Below, piece by piece: positions 1 to 5,770 of a DNA stretch of 9,860 bases. Made by a program: the position numbers and the translations under genes. Within the stretch, counting starts at the first letter, position 1, and every line of letters starts with the position of its first letter. A model generated the notes under the pieces. It was not told the DNA's origin and searched no databases. It saw only the letters and a list, made by a program, of their open reading frames with translations. The stretch is taken from contig JAFYTB010000232.1 of NCBI GenBank assembly GCA_017559045.1, forward strand, positions 1 through 9,860, read 5' to 3'. Origin of the DNA: Eggerthellaceae bacterium (lineage in GTDB: Bacteria; Actinomycetota; Coriobacteriia; Coriobacteriales; Eggerthellaceae).

Positions 1-185
1 CGGAACGGGAAACGATTGAACGAGCAATACGGGCACAGACGCTCACAGAACGGAACGTGCATGTACAGCATGTAAGGCTTTCCGGGCACGGGCGCCGGCA
101 TCATGGACTCATCGCACGGCTTGAGCTTCAAGTAGCTCTTCGTGCACTCACGCATAACCGTGGTTAGCATGCGCTCAGACAGCAT
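1..185 (-). CDS. Radical SAM protein, HemN/HemW-like (N-terminal part only)
   Basis: This is the 5' end of a gene that runs off the left edge; 61 residues are visible. The reading frame opens at an ATG at 185-183, preceded by GGAG about six bases upstream. Residues 39-54 read MLYMHVPFCERLCPYC. This is the radical SAM signature CxxxCxxC (C47, C51, C54), which ligates a 4Fe-4S cluster and S-adenosylmethionine, inside the (Y)xHxPFC context typical of oxygen-independent coproporphyrinogen III oxidase (HemN) and its HemW relatives. By family knowledge such proteins act in haem synthesis or haem delivery, but the same context occurs in HutW- and methyltransferase-like relatives, so the exact role cannot be set from 61 residues. 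The gene lies 151 bases downstream of purD, separated from it by a probable terminator, so it is probably transcribed on its own. The family call is firm; the subfamily is not. Confidence 0.85.
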   Translation of the reverse strand, partial: MLSERMLTTVMRECTKSYLKLKPCDESMMPAPVPGKPYMLYMHVPFCERLCPYCSFNRFPF

Positions 186-257
186 TCGTTCTCCATTTCC
201 TCAATCGACCACCGCCGCATCGCGATCGGGCGATATCGATACTTTGCTTCAAAAACA

Positions 258-316
258 GACGGGGCCGCGTCATGCACGCTCGCCGCGAAAAGCGCCAAAC
301 GTGCCGCCACGGCCCC
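258..316 (-). terminator. Probable purD terminator
   Basis: On the minus strand just after the purD stop, GGGGCCG (316-310) pairs with CGGCCCC (267-261). Inside it GCACG (304-300) pairs with CGTGC (278-274). The outer stem is followed by GTCTGTTTTTG. The large loop and the U-tract set a few bases off the stem make it less classical than the other terminators in the window. Confidence 0.55.
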
Positions 317-336
317 ACATATTGTCAGGTTAAAAG

Positions 337-1632
337 CTAGCAACCCCAAGCGGCGCGGCCGAGCTGGGCCTTCCTGCCGATGTCGTTGCGATACTGCTTG
401 CCTTCGAAGTTGATGAGATCGCAAGCGCGGTATGCACGCTCGCGAGCCTTCTCGAACGTAGAGCCAAGGGCAACCACGTTCAGAACGCGACCGCCATTGG
501 TAACGAGCTCGCCGTCGGCGTTGATCTTAGTGCCAGCATGGAACACCATGACATCCTTGATGGCCTCAGCCTCTTCGATGCCAAGAATGACCTTGCCCTT
601 CTCGTAGTCTCCCGGATAGCCCTCGCTAGCCAGAACAACAGAGATGGCCCAAGTGTCAGACCACTCGAGCTCGATATCCTCGGGACGACCCTCGGCAACA
701 GCCATCATGACCTCAACGAGATCGCTCTCGAGGCGAGGAAGCACAACCTGGGTCTCAGGGTCGCCGAAACGTGCGTTGAACTCAACAACCTTCGGACCCT
801 GCGGGGTCAGCATGAAGCCGCCGTACAGGGTTCCGCGGTAGTCGGCGGTGAAGGGATCGCGGGCAGTTGCTGCAGCAGACTGCTCCATGATGGCCACCAT
901 CTCGGCCATCTCCTCATCGGTAACGATGGGCACCGGCGAGTACACGCCCATGCCGCCCGTATTCGGACCCAGATCGCCGTCATAAGCGCGCTTGTGATCC
1001 TGAGCCGGAGCCATGGGGAAAGACTTGCCACCGGTAACGAAGCACAGCAGCGAGCACTCGGGGCCGGTCATGCACTCCTCGATGACCACGGTATTGCCAG
1101 CGTCGCCAAAAGCACCGTCGAAGCAATCGCGCACAGCGTCCTCAGCAGCCTCGAGGGTCTCGGCAACGACAACGCCCTTGCCAGCAGCAAGACCGTCAGC
1201 CTTGATGACGATTGGAGCACCCTGCTCACGCACATACTCAAGAGCAGGCTCGCATGCATCGAAACGAGCATATGCTGCGGTGGGAATATCGTTAGCCATC
1301 ATGAATGCCTTGCTGTAGGCCTTAGAGCCCTCGAGCATAGCGCCATCCTTGTTGGGGCCATACACAGCCACGCCAGCCTCACGCAGAATGTCGGCAACAC
1401 CGGCCACCAGGGGTGCCTCGGGGCCAACGACAACCAGGCCGATCTCGCGCTCGTTCACGAACTCGAGGACAGCTGCGCCGTCCATCATGTCGAGCTCGGG
1501 CACGTTGACGGCAACACCGTCAGTGCCACCATTACCGGGAGCGACGTACAGATCGTCAGTGTTAGGAGACTTGGCAAGCGCCCAAGCAATTGCATGCTCG
1601 CGACCACCAGAACCAAGGACCAAAATATTCAC
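337..1632 (-). CDS. purD: Phosphoribosylamine--glycine ligase (GARS)
   Basis: PurD joins glycine to 5-phosphoribosylamine using ATP, the second step of de novo purine synthesis, in the cytoplasm. The 431-residue product has the full family layout: an N-terminal GSGGREHAIAWAL motif (residues 7-19), KADGLAAGKGVVVA of the ATP-grasp fold (144-157), GPNTGGMGVYSPVP (222-235), and the metal/ATP-binding segment EFNARFGDPETQ (284-295). Length matches the usual 420-430. The start is GTG (1632-1630), chosen because MNILVLGSGG is the expected N-terminus and AAAGGA sits six bases upstream. The C-terminus (IGRKAQLGRAAWGC) departs from the common IGWRAL-type ending but is only slightly longer. It lies 118 bases downstream of dnaB on the same strand; no other pur gene is visible, so it is not in a purine operon here. 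No frameshift or missing motif seen. Confidence 0.97.
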   Translation of the reverse strand: MNILVLGSGGREHAIAWALAKSPNTDDLYVAPGNGGTDGVAVNVPELDMMDGAAVLEFVNEREIGLVVVGPEAPLVAGVADILREAGVAVYGPNKDGAMLEGSKAYSKAFMMANDIPTAAYARFDACEPALEYVREQGAPIVIKADGLAAGKGVVVAETLEAAEDAVRDCFDGAFGDAGNTVVIEECMTGPECSLLCFVTGGKSFPMAPAQDHKRAYDGDLGPNTGGMGVYSPVPIVTDEEMAEMVAIMEQSAAATARDPFTADYRGTLYGGFMLTPQGPKVVEFNARFGDPETQVVLPRLESDLVEVMMAVAEGRPEDIELEWSDTWAISVVLASEGYPGDYEKGKVILGIEEAEAIKDVMVFHAGTKINADGELVTNGGRVLNVVALGSTFEKARERAYRACDLINFEGKQYRNDIGRKAQLGRAAWGC

Positions 1633-1750
1633 GTTCGTTCCTTTCAGCGAACCGTAATTTCAAGCATCTGCCATTGTCTCACATTCCCCGAACGATTACA
1701 GGGCGTTTCCGCAGATAGCTTGCGTATAAAGACGTACGGAAGACGAGGTC

Positions 1751-3163
1751 TTACATGTACCCGCCAGCCACAGAGTCATCGATGAAGTCCATGAATCGCG
1801 TGTATTCAGGGTTGAAGGCGAGAGTGATATCGCGCGTGGGGCCGTTACGATGCTTCGCCACGATGAGCTCAGCAGTACCAAGATCGGGTCTGTCATCCGA
1901 TTCGGCCTCCATCTCATCCATGCTTCGGTCGATGAACATAACGATGTCAGCGTCCTGCTCGATGGAGCCCGATTCACGAAGGTCGGAAAGCATCGGACGC
2001 TTCTTACCGCGCATCTCCACCGCACGAGAAAGCTGGGACAGCGCGATAACGGGCATGTCCATTTCCTTTGCAAGGATCTTCAGGCCTCGGGAGATCTCGC
2101 CAACCTCAACCGCACGGTTTCCATCGCGGCGAGTTTGCGGAGGCTGCATAAGCTGCAGGTAGTCAACGATGATGAGGCCCTTGCCAGCCGCATGGCGCAG
2201 CTCGCGGCGAGCCTTCGCGCGGGCCTCCAAGATGGAAAGGCCAGGCGAGTCATCGATGTAGAGCTCGAGCTTGGAAAGCGTATTCGAAGCATCAGCAATG
2301 GCGCTCCAATCGCCTTCCTGGATGAAGCCGCCACGAATCTTGCTAAGCGAAACGCGCGCCTCGGCGCACAAGATACGCTGAACCAACTGTCCAGCACTCA
2401 TTTCCAAGGAGAAGAAGGCGACAGCCGTTCCGGCCTTAGCAGCATTAACAGCAAGATTAAGTGCGAACGAGGTCTTACCAACACCGGGTCGAGCAGCAAG
2501 AATCACCAAGTCGCCGCCGCGCAAACCATGGAACAGGTTATCTGCATCCTTGAAACCAGTGGGAACACCCGCCATATGGCTCTTCTGCTCAGCGAGCTTC
2601 GTAATTTCCTCGAATGCGTCGGTGAGAAGAGAGTCCATCCTTTGGAAGGTAGAAGACACGCGCTTCTCGGTTACGTTGAAAAGCGTTTTCTCAGCTTCCT
2701 CGACAACCGCGTTCAGGTCGTCAGGGGCATCATAGGCTAAGGCCTTGATGCTTGCCGATGCATACACGAGCTCACGCAGAATGGCGTTTCGCTTCACGAT
2801 GTCGGCGTGGCGATGCCAGTTGGTCAAAGCAAAAGTATTGTCAGCCAGCTCGGCAAGATACGCCTTTCCGCCGGCAGCTTCCAAATGCCCCTTCGCCTGC
2901 AGCGTATCCGCAAGAGCAATAGGATCAACGGGAATACGGCGAAGGCAAAGGTCGGTCACCGACTCGAAGATGACACGGTGCGAAGCCCTAAAGAAATTCT
3001 CAGGCTTGAGCTTGAGAACAAGTTCCTCCACAGCCTCACCGTTAAGCATGCAAGCAGCCAGAACCGACTGCTCGGCCTCAATGTTCTGAGGAAGCTGCGC
3101 ATGCTTCATAGCATCGTTGTTATTAGCAGCAGGCTGAACGCCCGCAGCGGCGTTTGGTGACAT
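1751..3163 (-). CDS. dnaB: Replicative DNA helicase DnaB
   Basis: DnaB is the hexameric 5'-3' helicase that unwinds DNA at the replication fork and binds primase. The 470-residue product has the N-terminal domain beginning at LPQNIEAEQSVLAACM (24-39), a linker, and the RecA-like C-terminal domain starting near VPTGFKDADNL (200). Visible motifs are Walker A ARPGVGKTS (224-232, K230), FSLEMS with the probable catalytic Glu (E254), Walker B LIIVDYLQLM (330-339, D334), ALSQLSR (374-380), and the KHRNG arginine-finger region (437-441). No intein interrupts the motifs, a common event in this gene elsewhere. The start is the ATG at 3163 because AAGGA lies nine bases upstream; the ATG at 3172 directly abuts that site, and an upstream ATG at 3229 adds a non-conserved extension. 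It follows the rpsF-ssb-rpsR-rplI cluster in the usual order but is set apart by terminator hairpins. Confidence 0.97.
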   Translation of the reverse strand: MSPNAAAGVQPAANNNDAMKHAQLPQNIEAEQSVLAACMLNGEAVEELVLKLKPENFFRASHRVIFESVTDLCLRRIPVDPIALADTLQAKGHLEAAGGKAYLAELADNTFALTNWHRHADIVKRNAILRELVYASASIKALAYDAPDDLNAVVEEAEKTLFNVTEKRVSSTFQRMDSLLTDAFEEITKLAEQKSHMAGVPTGFKDADNLFHGLRGGDLVILAARPGVGKTSFALNLAVNAAKAGTAVAFFSLEMSAGQLVQRILCAEARVSLSKIRGGFIQEGDWSAIADASNTLSKLELYIDDSPGLSILEARAKARRELRHAAGKGLIIVDYLQLMQPPQTRRDGNRAVEVGEISRGLKILAKEMDMPVIALSQLSRAVEMRGKKRPMLSDLRESGSIEQDADIVMFIDRSMDEMEAESDDRPDLGTAELIVAKHRNGPTRDITLAFNPEYTRFMDFIDDSVAGGYM

Positions 3164-3221
3164 CTTCGTCATTCCTTCTTGCTCGGCACATAACGTCGGC
3201 GATAAACGCCATACGAAAACA

Positions 3222-3240
3222 CACCGCATTAACCGCGGTG
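3222..3240. repeat. Inverted repeat in the dnaB 5' untranslated region
   Basis: CACCGC (3222-3227) and GCGGTG (3235-3240) form a perfect 6-bp dyad with a 7-base loop, 59 bases upstream of the dnaB start. It has no U-tract, so it is not a terminator. It could be an operator or an mRNA hairpin. Confidence 0.4.
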
Positions 3241-3248
3241 CAAGACTG

Positions 3249-3278
3249 CATATATTAACGCATATTTGCGCAGGTCAG
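3249..3278 (-). promoter_or_regulatory. Possible dnaB promoter
   Basis: On the minus strand CTGACC (3278-3273) is followed after 18 bases by TATATG (3254-3249), each matching the sigma-70 consensus at four of six positions. An overlapping TAATAT (3257-3252) is an alternative -10. The match is modest, but the site lies in the AT-rich stretch between the rplI terminators and dnaB, where a dnaB promoter is expected. Confidence 0.3.
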
Positions 3279-3317
3279 ACTAGATTTTCGTCAGCCGACG
3301 GCTCTCGCAAGAGCGTC

Positions 3318-3381
3318 AAAAAAGTTTTCCATGCCGAAAATGGAAAACCCCCTCCGCCTCATCTGGTGCGGAGGGGGTTTT
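3318..3381 (-). terminator. Terminator(s) of the rpsF-ssb-rpsR-rplI unit
   Basis: Two hairpins overlap. The strong one pairs 3344-3357 with 3368-3381 (14 bp, AAAACCCCCTCCGC and its complement, 10-base loop). The second pairs GTTTTCCAT (3324-3332) with ATGGAAAAC (3340-3348), with a 7-base loop, and on the minus strand is followed by TTTTTT (3323-3318). They share 3344-3348, so only one can form fully at a time. Together they end transcription about 50-110 bases after the rplI stop and separate it from dnaB. Confidence 0.85.
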
Positions 3382-3387
3382 CCCCAA

Positions 3388-3420
3388 TTTCCACGAGTAT
3401 TCCCCGTGGAAAAGTTTTTT
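3388..3420 (+). terminator. Plus-strand terminator-like hairpin facing the rplI operon
   Basis: TTTCCACG (3388-3395) pairs with CGTGGAAA (3405-3412) and is followed on the plus strand by AGTTTTTT. No plus-strand gene lies upstream, so it may stop antisense transcription from entering rplI. On the minus strand it is simply the first hairpin after the rplI stop. Confidence 0.5.
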
Positions 3421-3428
3421 ATTGAGCC

Positions 3429-3953
3429 TTACTCGGCCTCAACCTCAGCGGTCTCCTCGACAGCTGCCTCAGCCTCAACGGCCTCCTCGGCAACTTCCTC
3501 GACAAGGTCAGCCTCAGCGCCGACGAGAACGGCGACGTTAGCCTTGATGTCGCGGTAGATGGAGATGACGACCTCGTGAGCACCAGCAACCTTGATCGGC
3601 TTGCCAAGCTCGATGCGACGCTTGTCGACCTCGATGCCAGCAGCAGCAAGTGCCTCAGCAACCTGGGTAGCACCCACGGAGCCGAACAGCTGGTTCTCCT
3701 CGCCAACCTGAGCTGCAACCTTAACGGTCATAGCGTTGAGCTTCTCCTGGAGAGCGACGGCGTCAGCCATACGGGTCTCCTCGCGCTTAGCGATGTTTGC
3801 CTTGCGCTCCTCGAGCTGCTTCAGGTTGCCCTTGGTTGCCTTAATGGCAAAGCCCTGCGTGAGCAGGTAGTTGTTGGCAAAGCCGGCAGCAACGTCGATG
3901 ACGTCGCCCTCGCCGCCATGGCCCTTAAGTTCCTTCAGAAGAATAACCTTCAT
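3429..3953 (-). CDS. rplI: 50S ribosomal protein L9
   Basis: L9 binds 23S rRNA at the base of the L1 stalk and reaches across the ribosome surface through a long helix, helping keep the reading frame. The N-terminal domain is clear: MKVILLKELKGHGGEGDVIDVAAGFANNYLLTQGFAIKAT in order over residues 1-40 (G11-G15 loop, GFANNYL at 24-30), then the charged connecting helix (about 41-75) and the C-terminal domain to about residue 148. At 174 residues it is about 25 longer than the usual 148-150: from about 149 the chain is an Ala/Glu/Val tail without basic residues (EEVAEEAVEAEAA...EVEAE). An ideal AAGGAGG lies seven bases before the ATG. Only 15 bases separate it from rpsR, so the two are co-transcribed. 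It is the last gene before the terminators. Confidence 0.96.
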   Translation of the reverse strand: MKVILLKELKGHGGEGDVIDVAAGFANNYLLTQGFAIKATKGNLKQLEERKANIAKREETRMADAVALQEKLNAMTVKVAAQVGEENQLFGSVGATQVAEALAAAGIEVDKRRIELGKPIKVAGAHEVVISIYRDIKANVAVLVGAEADLVEEVAEEAVEAEAAVEETAEVEAE

Positions 3954-3968
3954 GGTAACCTCCTTCGC

Positions 3969-4229
3969 TTAGCGGTTGCGGCGATCGCCACGGCCGCTGA
4001 TAGCGGGAACGACATACGGCATAAGCGCCATCTCGCGAGCGCGCTTAACAGCGTTCGCAATGTCGCGCTGGTGCTGGACGCAAGCGCCCGTCACACGGCG
4101 GGGCTTGATCTTACCGCGATCGGTAACATATTTACGCAGCATCTGAGTATCTTTGAAGTCGACGTACTCAGCCTTATCCTTGCAGAACTGGCAGTACTTA
4201 CGACGAGGCTGCTTCGCGTAATCGGACAT
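3969..4229 (-). CDS. rpsR: 30S ribosomal protein S18 (zinc-binding C+ type)
   Basis: S18 sits on the 30S platform as a heterodimer with S6 and contacts 16S rRNA. The 86-residue product carries the family core RKYCQFCKDKAEYVDFKD (residues 10-27), LRKYVTDRGKIKPRRVTGAC (31-50) and the basic helix QHQRDIANAVKRAREMALMPY (52-72). Cysteines C13, C16 and C50, with a following His (H53), give the CxxC...CxxH arrangement of zinc-binding S18. Genomes facing zinc limitation often carry a second, Cys-free copy; none is in this window. AGAGG lies about eight bases before the ATG. The gene ends 15 bases before rplI and starts 23 bases after the ssb stop, inside the rpsF-ssb-rpsR-rplI operon. Confidence 0.97.
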   Translation of the reverse strand: MSDYAKQPRRKYCQFCKDKAEYVDFKDTQMLRKYVTDRGKIKPRRVTGACVQHQRDIANAVKRAREMALMPYVVPAISGRGDRRNR

Positions 4230-4252
4230 TGAATTAACCTCTTTCGTTTCGC

Positions 4253-4747
4253 TTAAAACGGGATGTCTTCGTCATAAACCGAAGAAGAGGCGTCGATGGA
4301 CGGTGCGGGGGATCCATAGCCATTCGCATTGCCATAAGACTGGCCATACGAAGGAGCAGCGTAGCCCTGATTACCGTAACCCTGGCCGCCGAAGCCGCCA
4401 GACTGCTGCGCATCAGCGTTGCGGCTGGACATAAACTCCAGCTCGTCGACGATAACCTCGATCTTGCTACGCTTCTGACCGTCGCGCTCCCACTGGCTCC
4501 AACGAAGCTTACCTTCGATGCAGACCTTGGTGCCCTTGGTCAGATACTTGGCAATTGCCTCCGCGCGTGCACCGAACATGGTGCAATCAATGAAGTTCGG
4601 ATAATCTTCCCACTCATTGGTCTGCGGATTACGGCGACGATCGTTGACGGCAACACCGAAACCAAGAACGCCCATACCGGAACCGGTCTGACGAAGTTCG
4701 GGATCGCGCGTCAGGTTACCGCTGATCATGACTCTGTTGATGCTCAT
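4253..4747 (-). CDS. ssb: Single-stranded DNA-binding protein
   Basis: SSB coats single-stranded DNA during replication and repair and recruits partner proteins through its C-terminal tip. The 164-residue product has the OB fold over residues 1-107 (MSINRVMISGNLTRDPELR at the start, then WEDYPNFIDCTMFGARAEAIAKYLTKG in order over 46-72 and EGKLRWSQWERDGQKRSKIEVIVDE in order over 78-102). A flexible Gly/Gln/Tyr/Asn-rich linker follows (about 115-150), then the acidic tip DEDIPF that binds partners. Length is typical. The ATG follows AGAGGT at about six bases. Its place between rpsF and rpsR is the conserved bacterial order. The long gap to rpsF (52 bases) holds a hairpin, described separately. 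Confidence 0.97.
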   Translation of the reverse strand: MSINRVMISGNLTRDPELRQTGSGMGVLGFGVAVNDRRRNPQTNEWEDYPNFIDCTMFGARAEAIAKYLTKGTKVCIEGKLRWSQWERDGQKRSKIEVIVDELEFMSSRNADAQQSGGFGGQGYGNQGYAAPSYGQSYGNANGYGSPAPSIDASSSVYDEDIPF

Positions 4748-4765
4748 TTCGACCTCTTCTCATGC

Positions 4766-4789
4766 GGAATAGCGCATTTGGGCTATTCC
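4766..4789 (-). repeat. Hairpin between rpsF and ssb
   Basis: GGAATAGC (4766-4773) and GCTATTCC (4782-4789) are a perfect 8-bp inverted repeat with an 8-base loop in the rpsF-ssb gap. No U-tract follows on either strand. It ends 18 bases before the ssb start, so it could influence mRNA stability, processing or ssb translation. Confidence 0.6.
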
Positions 4790-4799
4790 AGATTTCACA

Positions 4800-5093
4800 C
4801 TAATCGCGATCTGCGCGACGGACGATCATGTGGCGAACAACGACATCGTTGATACGCAGGACACGATCGAGCTCGGCGATGGAATCAGCGTTTGCGTGGA
4901 AATCGATCAGGGTGTAGTCACCATCGGTCAGACCGTTGATCTCGTAAGCGAGTTTGCGCTTGCCCCACACGTCGACATTGTCAACCACGCCCTCAGTTGC
5001 GGTAATCGTGGTCTCGATGCGCTTCATGACGCCTGCGCGAGTCTCCTCATCGATAGTAGGAGCGACAAAAAACAGCAGTTCATAAGCCTTCAT
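4800..5093 (-). CDS. rpsF: 30S ribosomal protein S6
   Basis: S6 pairs with S18 on the 30S platform. The 97-residue product is full length for the family: MKAYELLFFVAPTIDEE at the N-terminus, the central GVVDNVDVWGKRKLAYEINGL stretch (residues 35-55; the WGKRKLAY core is the family hallmark), DGDYTLIDFHANADSIAELDR, and LRINDVVVRHMIVRR near the end. The ATG at 5093 is chosen because a perfect AAGGAGGT lies six bases upstream and the protein then begins as the family does; a longer frame opening at 5183 adds 30 non-conserved residues and would begin upstream of the predicted transcription start. It is the first gene of the operon with ssb, rpsR and rplI, preceded by a structured leader and an extended -10 promoter. 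Confidence 0.96.
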   Translation of the reverse strand: MKAYELLFFVAPTIDEETRAGVMKRIETTITATEGVVDNVDVWGKRKLAYEINGLTDGDYTLIDFHANADSIAELDRVLRINDVVVRHMIVRRADRD

Positions 5094-5115
5094 CAGCTCA
5101 CCTCCTTTGGACTTT

Positions 5116-5166
5116 ACGGCCCCGGGCTGGTGAAGGCACACACCGGGGCAGGAATTCAGCCTGCCT
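5116..5166 (-). promoter_or_regulatory. rpsF mRNA leader, candidate S6:S18 binding element
   Basis: The leader predicted to start near 5160 holds two hairpins before the rpsF Shine-Dalgarno site. The first pairs CCTGCC (5160-5165) with GGCAGG (5147-5152). In the second, on the transcript, CCCC (5148-5145) pairs with GGGG (5123-5120) and GGTG (5144-5141) with CACC (5132-5129), leaving an asymmetric bulge AGCCC on the 3' side. The S6:S18 complex is known to bind its own mRNA leader at a hairpin whose asymmetric bulge carries a CCG triplet, and this resembles that layout. The two hairpins share 5147-5148. Assignment as the known element is inference. Confidence 0.45.
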
Positions 5167-5195
5167 ATTCTAACAAAACGCATTGGGGCGGAAAA
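5167..5195 (-). promoter_or_regulatory. Promoter of the rpsF-ssb-rpsR-rplI operon (extended -10)
   Basis: On the minus strand TAGAAT (5172-5167), preceded by TGT, gives an extended -10 matching the sigma-70 consensus at five of six positions. Seventeen bases upstream is TTTTCC (5195-5190), a poor -35, as often tolerated with an extended -10. Transcription would start near 5160, at the first leader hairpin. The -35 lies in an inverted repeat (5187-5212). A TATAAG at 5249-5244 could be a second, upstream -10 with no good -35. Confidence 0.55.
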
Positions 5196-5212
5196 GACCT
5201 GATTTTTCCACC
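5187..5212. repeat. Inverted repeat over the rpsF -35 region
   Basis: GGCGGAAAA (5187-5195) and TTTTCCACC (5204-5212) match as an inverted repeat at eight of nine positions, with an 8-base centre. It covers the proposed -35 element of rpsF and could be an operator. Confidence 0.5.
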
Positions 5213-5213
5213 T

Positions 5214-5560
5214 TCACATTTGCAACACATGTGATCATCAGGGCTTATAGGCTTTCGCGAACCGCCCAACCCCGAGCTGTCGCCCGGCGCAGCCAATGCC
5301 CGCGACAACCCCTTCGGTCCGATAACGAAGCTAGAGACGGAAGGCTCAACGTAGGGCGCTCGAATCGTCCTTCGCAGCGCCCTACCCGAAAGCTTCGCTT
5401 GGCCCAGACCTGACCCCATGTCTCGCACTGTTTCGCCAAGGGCTACCTTCTGATACGTTCGATCAGCCGAAGCCAACGCCGAAGCTCATGGCCGAACAAT
5501 ACAGCGGTCGCAACCTCCATCCGTCGCCGCAATCTTGCGCATGCGCCGTCAAGATTTCCT
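5214..5560. other. Non-coding stretch rich in inverted repeats
   Basis: No frame here gives a protein with a recognisable motif or a matching ribosome site. Inverted repeats are dense: TCACAT/ATGTGA (5214-5219, 5229-5234); GTCGC/GCGAC (5279-5283, 5302-5306); CTTCG/CGAAG (5312-5316, 5326-5330); CGAAGCT/AGCTTCG (5326-5332, 5391-5397) enclosing the strongest one, GTAGGGCGCTCGAA with its complement (5351-5364, 5371-5385; 14 bp, one bulged C); and AATCTTG/CAAGATT (5531-5537, 5550-5556) around the palindrome GCGCATGCGC. The nested 5326-5397 unit looks like a folded RNA arm. Signatures of tmRNA, RNase P RNA, 6S and SRP RNA were looked for by eye and not found. Strand, ends and function are unknown. 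The remaining 5561-5692 shows only a short direct repeat (TACGCGCA twice, 12 bases apart, at about 5577-5596). Confidence 0.4.
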
Positions 5561-5699
5561 AGATCCATCAATTGCTACGCGCACACGTACGCGCAACGAG
5601 ACACTCAATCTTCCGACGCATAAGACGAATAGACACAGACGGCATCGTCACCGTGCTCCGCAAATACCGTCGCCACGCCGCACAAATGTCGTTGTGTAT

Positions 5700-5743
5700 A
5701 AAACAAAAACCCGCCGCACGTCCCTAAGGCGTACAGCGGGTTT
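5700..5743 (-). terminator. Terminator of the acidic hypothetical gene
   Basis: AAACCCGC (5707-5714) pairs with GCGGGTTT (5736-5743), and most of the interior also pairs with a few wobbles. On the minus strand the stem is followed by TTTTTGTTTT (5709-5700). It lies about 28 bases after the stop of the gene at 5771-6286. Confidence 0.9.
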
Positions 5744-5770
5744 CTCAAGCACGAAATGCGAACGAGCTAA

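Noticed and set aside
164..424. 86-codon minus-strand frame overlapping the purD 3' end and the radical SAM start
   Set aside because: It is out of frame with both genes, has no motif, and its internal ATG near 196 conflicts with the well-placed radical SAM start at 185.
538..1785. 415-codon open frame on the plus strand opposite purD
   Set aside because: It mirrors purD, has low-complexity composition with no motif or ribosome site, and purD is unmistakable in the opposite frame.
1850..2740. 296-codon open frame on the plus strand opposite dnaB
   Set aside because: It is a shadow of dnaB, whose Walker motifs are intact on the minus strand.
3164..3229. Longer dnaB reading frame starting at 3229
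   Set aside because: The extra 22 residues are not family-like, and AAGGA is correctly spaced only for the ATG at 3163.
5407..5415. GGTCAGGTC on the minus strand, resembling part of the SRP RNA core
   Set aside because: The following GGAA tetraloop and the asymmetric loop of SRP RNA are absent.
5165..5476. 103-codon minus-strand frame upstream of rpsF
   Set aside because: No family motif and no good ribosome site. It crosses the rpsF promoter and several inverted repeats.
5577..5596. TACGCGCA direct repeat, two copies
   Set aside because: Only two short units; too little for an array, iteron set or CRISPR.
5693..5701. Exact DnaA-box match TTATACACA on the minus strand, near an ssb-dnaB region
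   Set aside because: A single match with no cluster and no AT-rich unwinding region. About 0.3 such matches are expected by chance in a window this size, so an origin is not supported.
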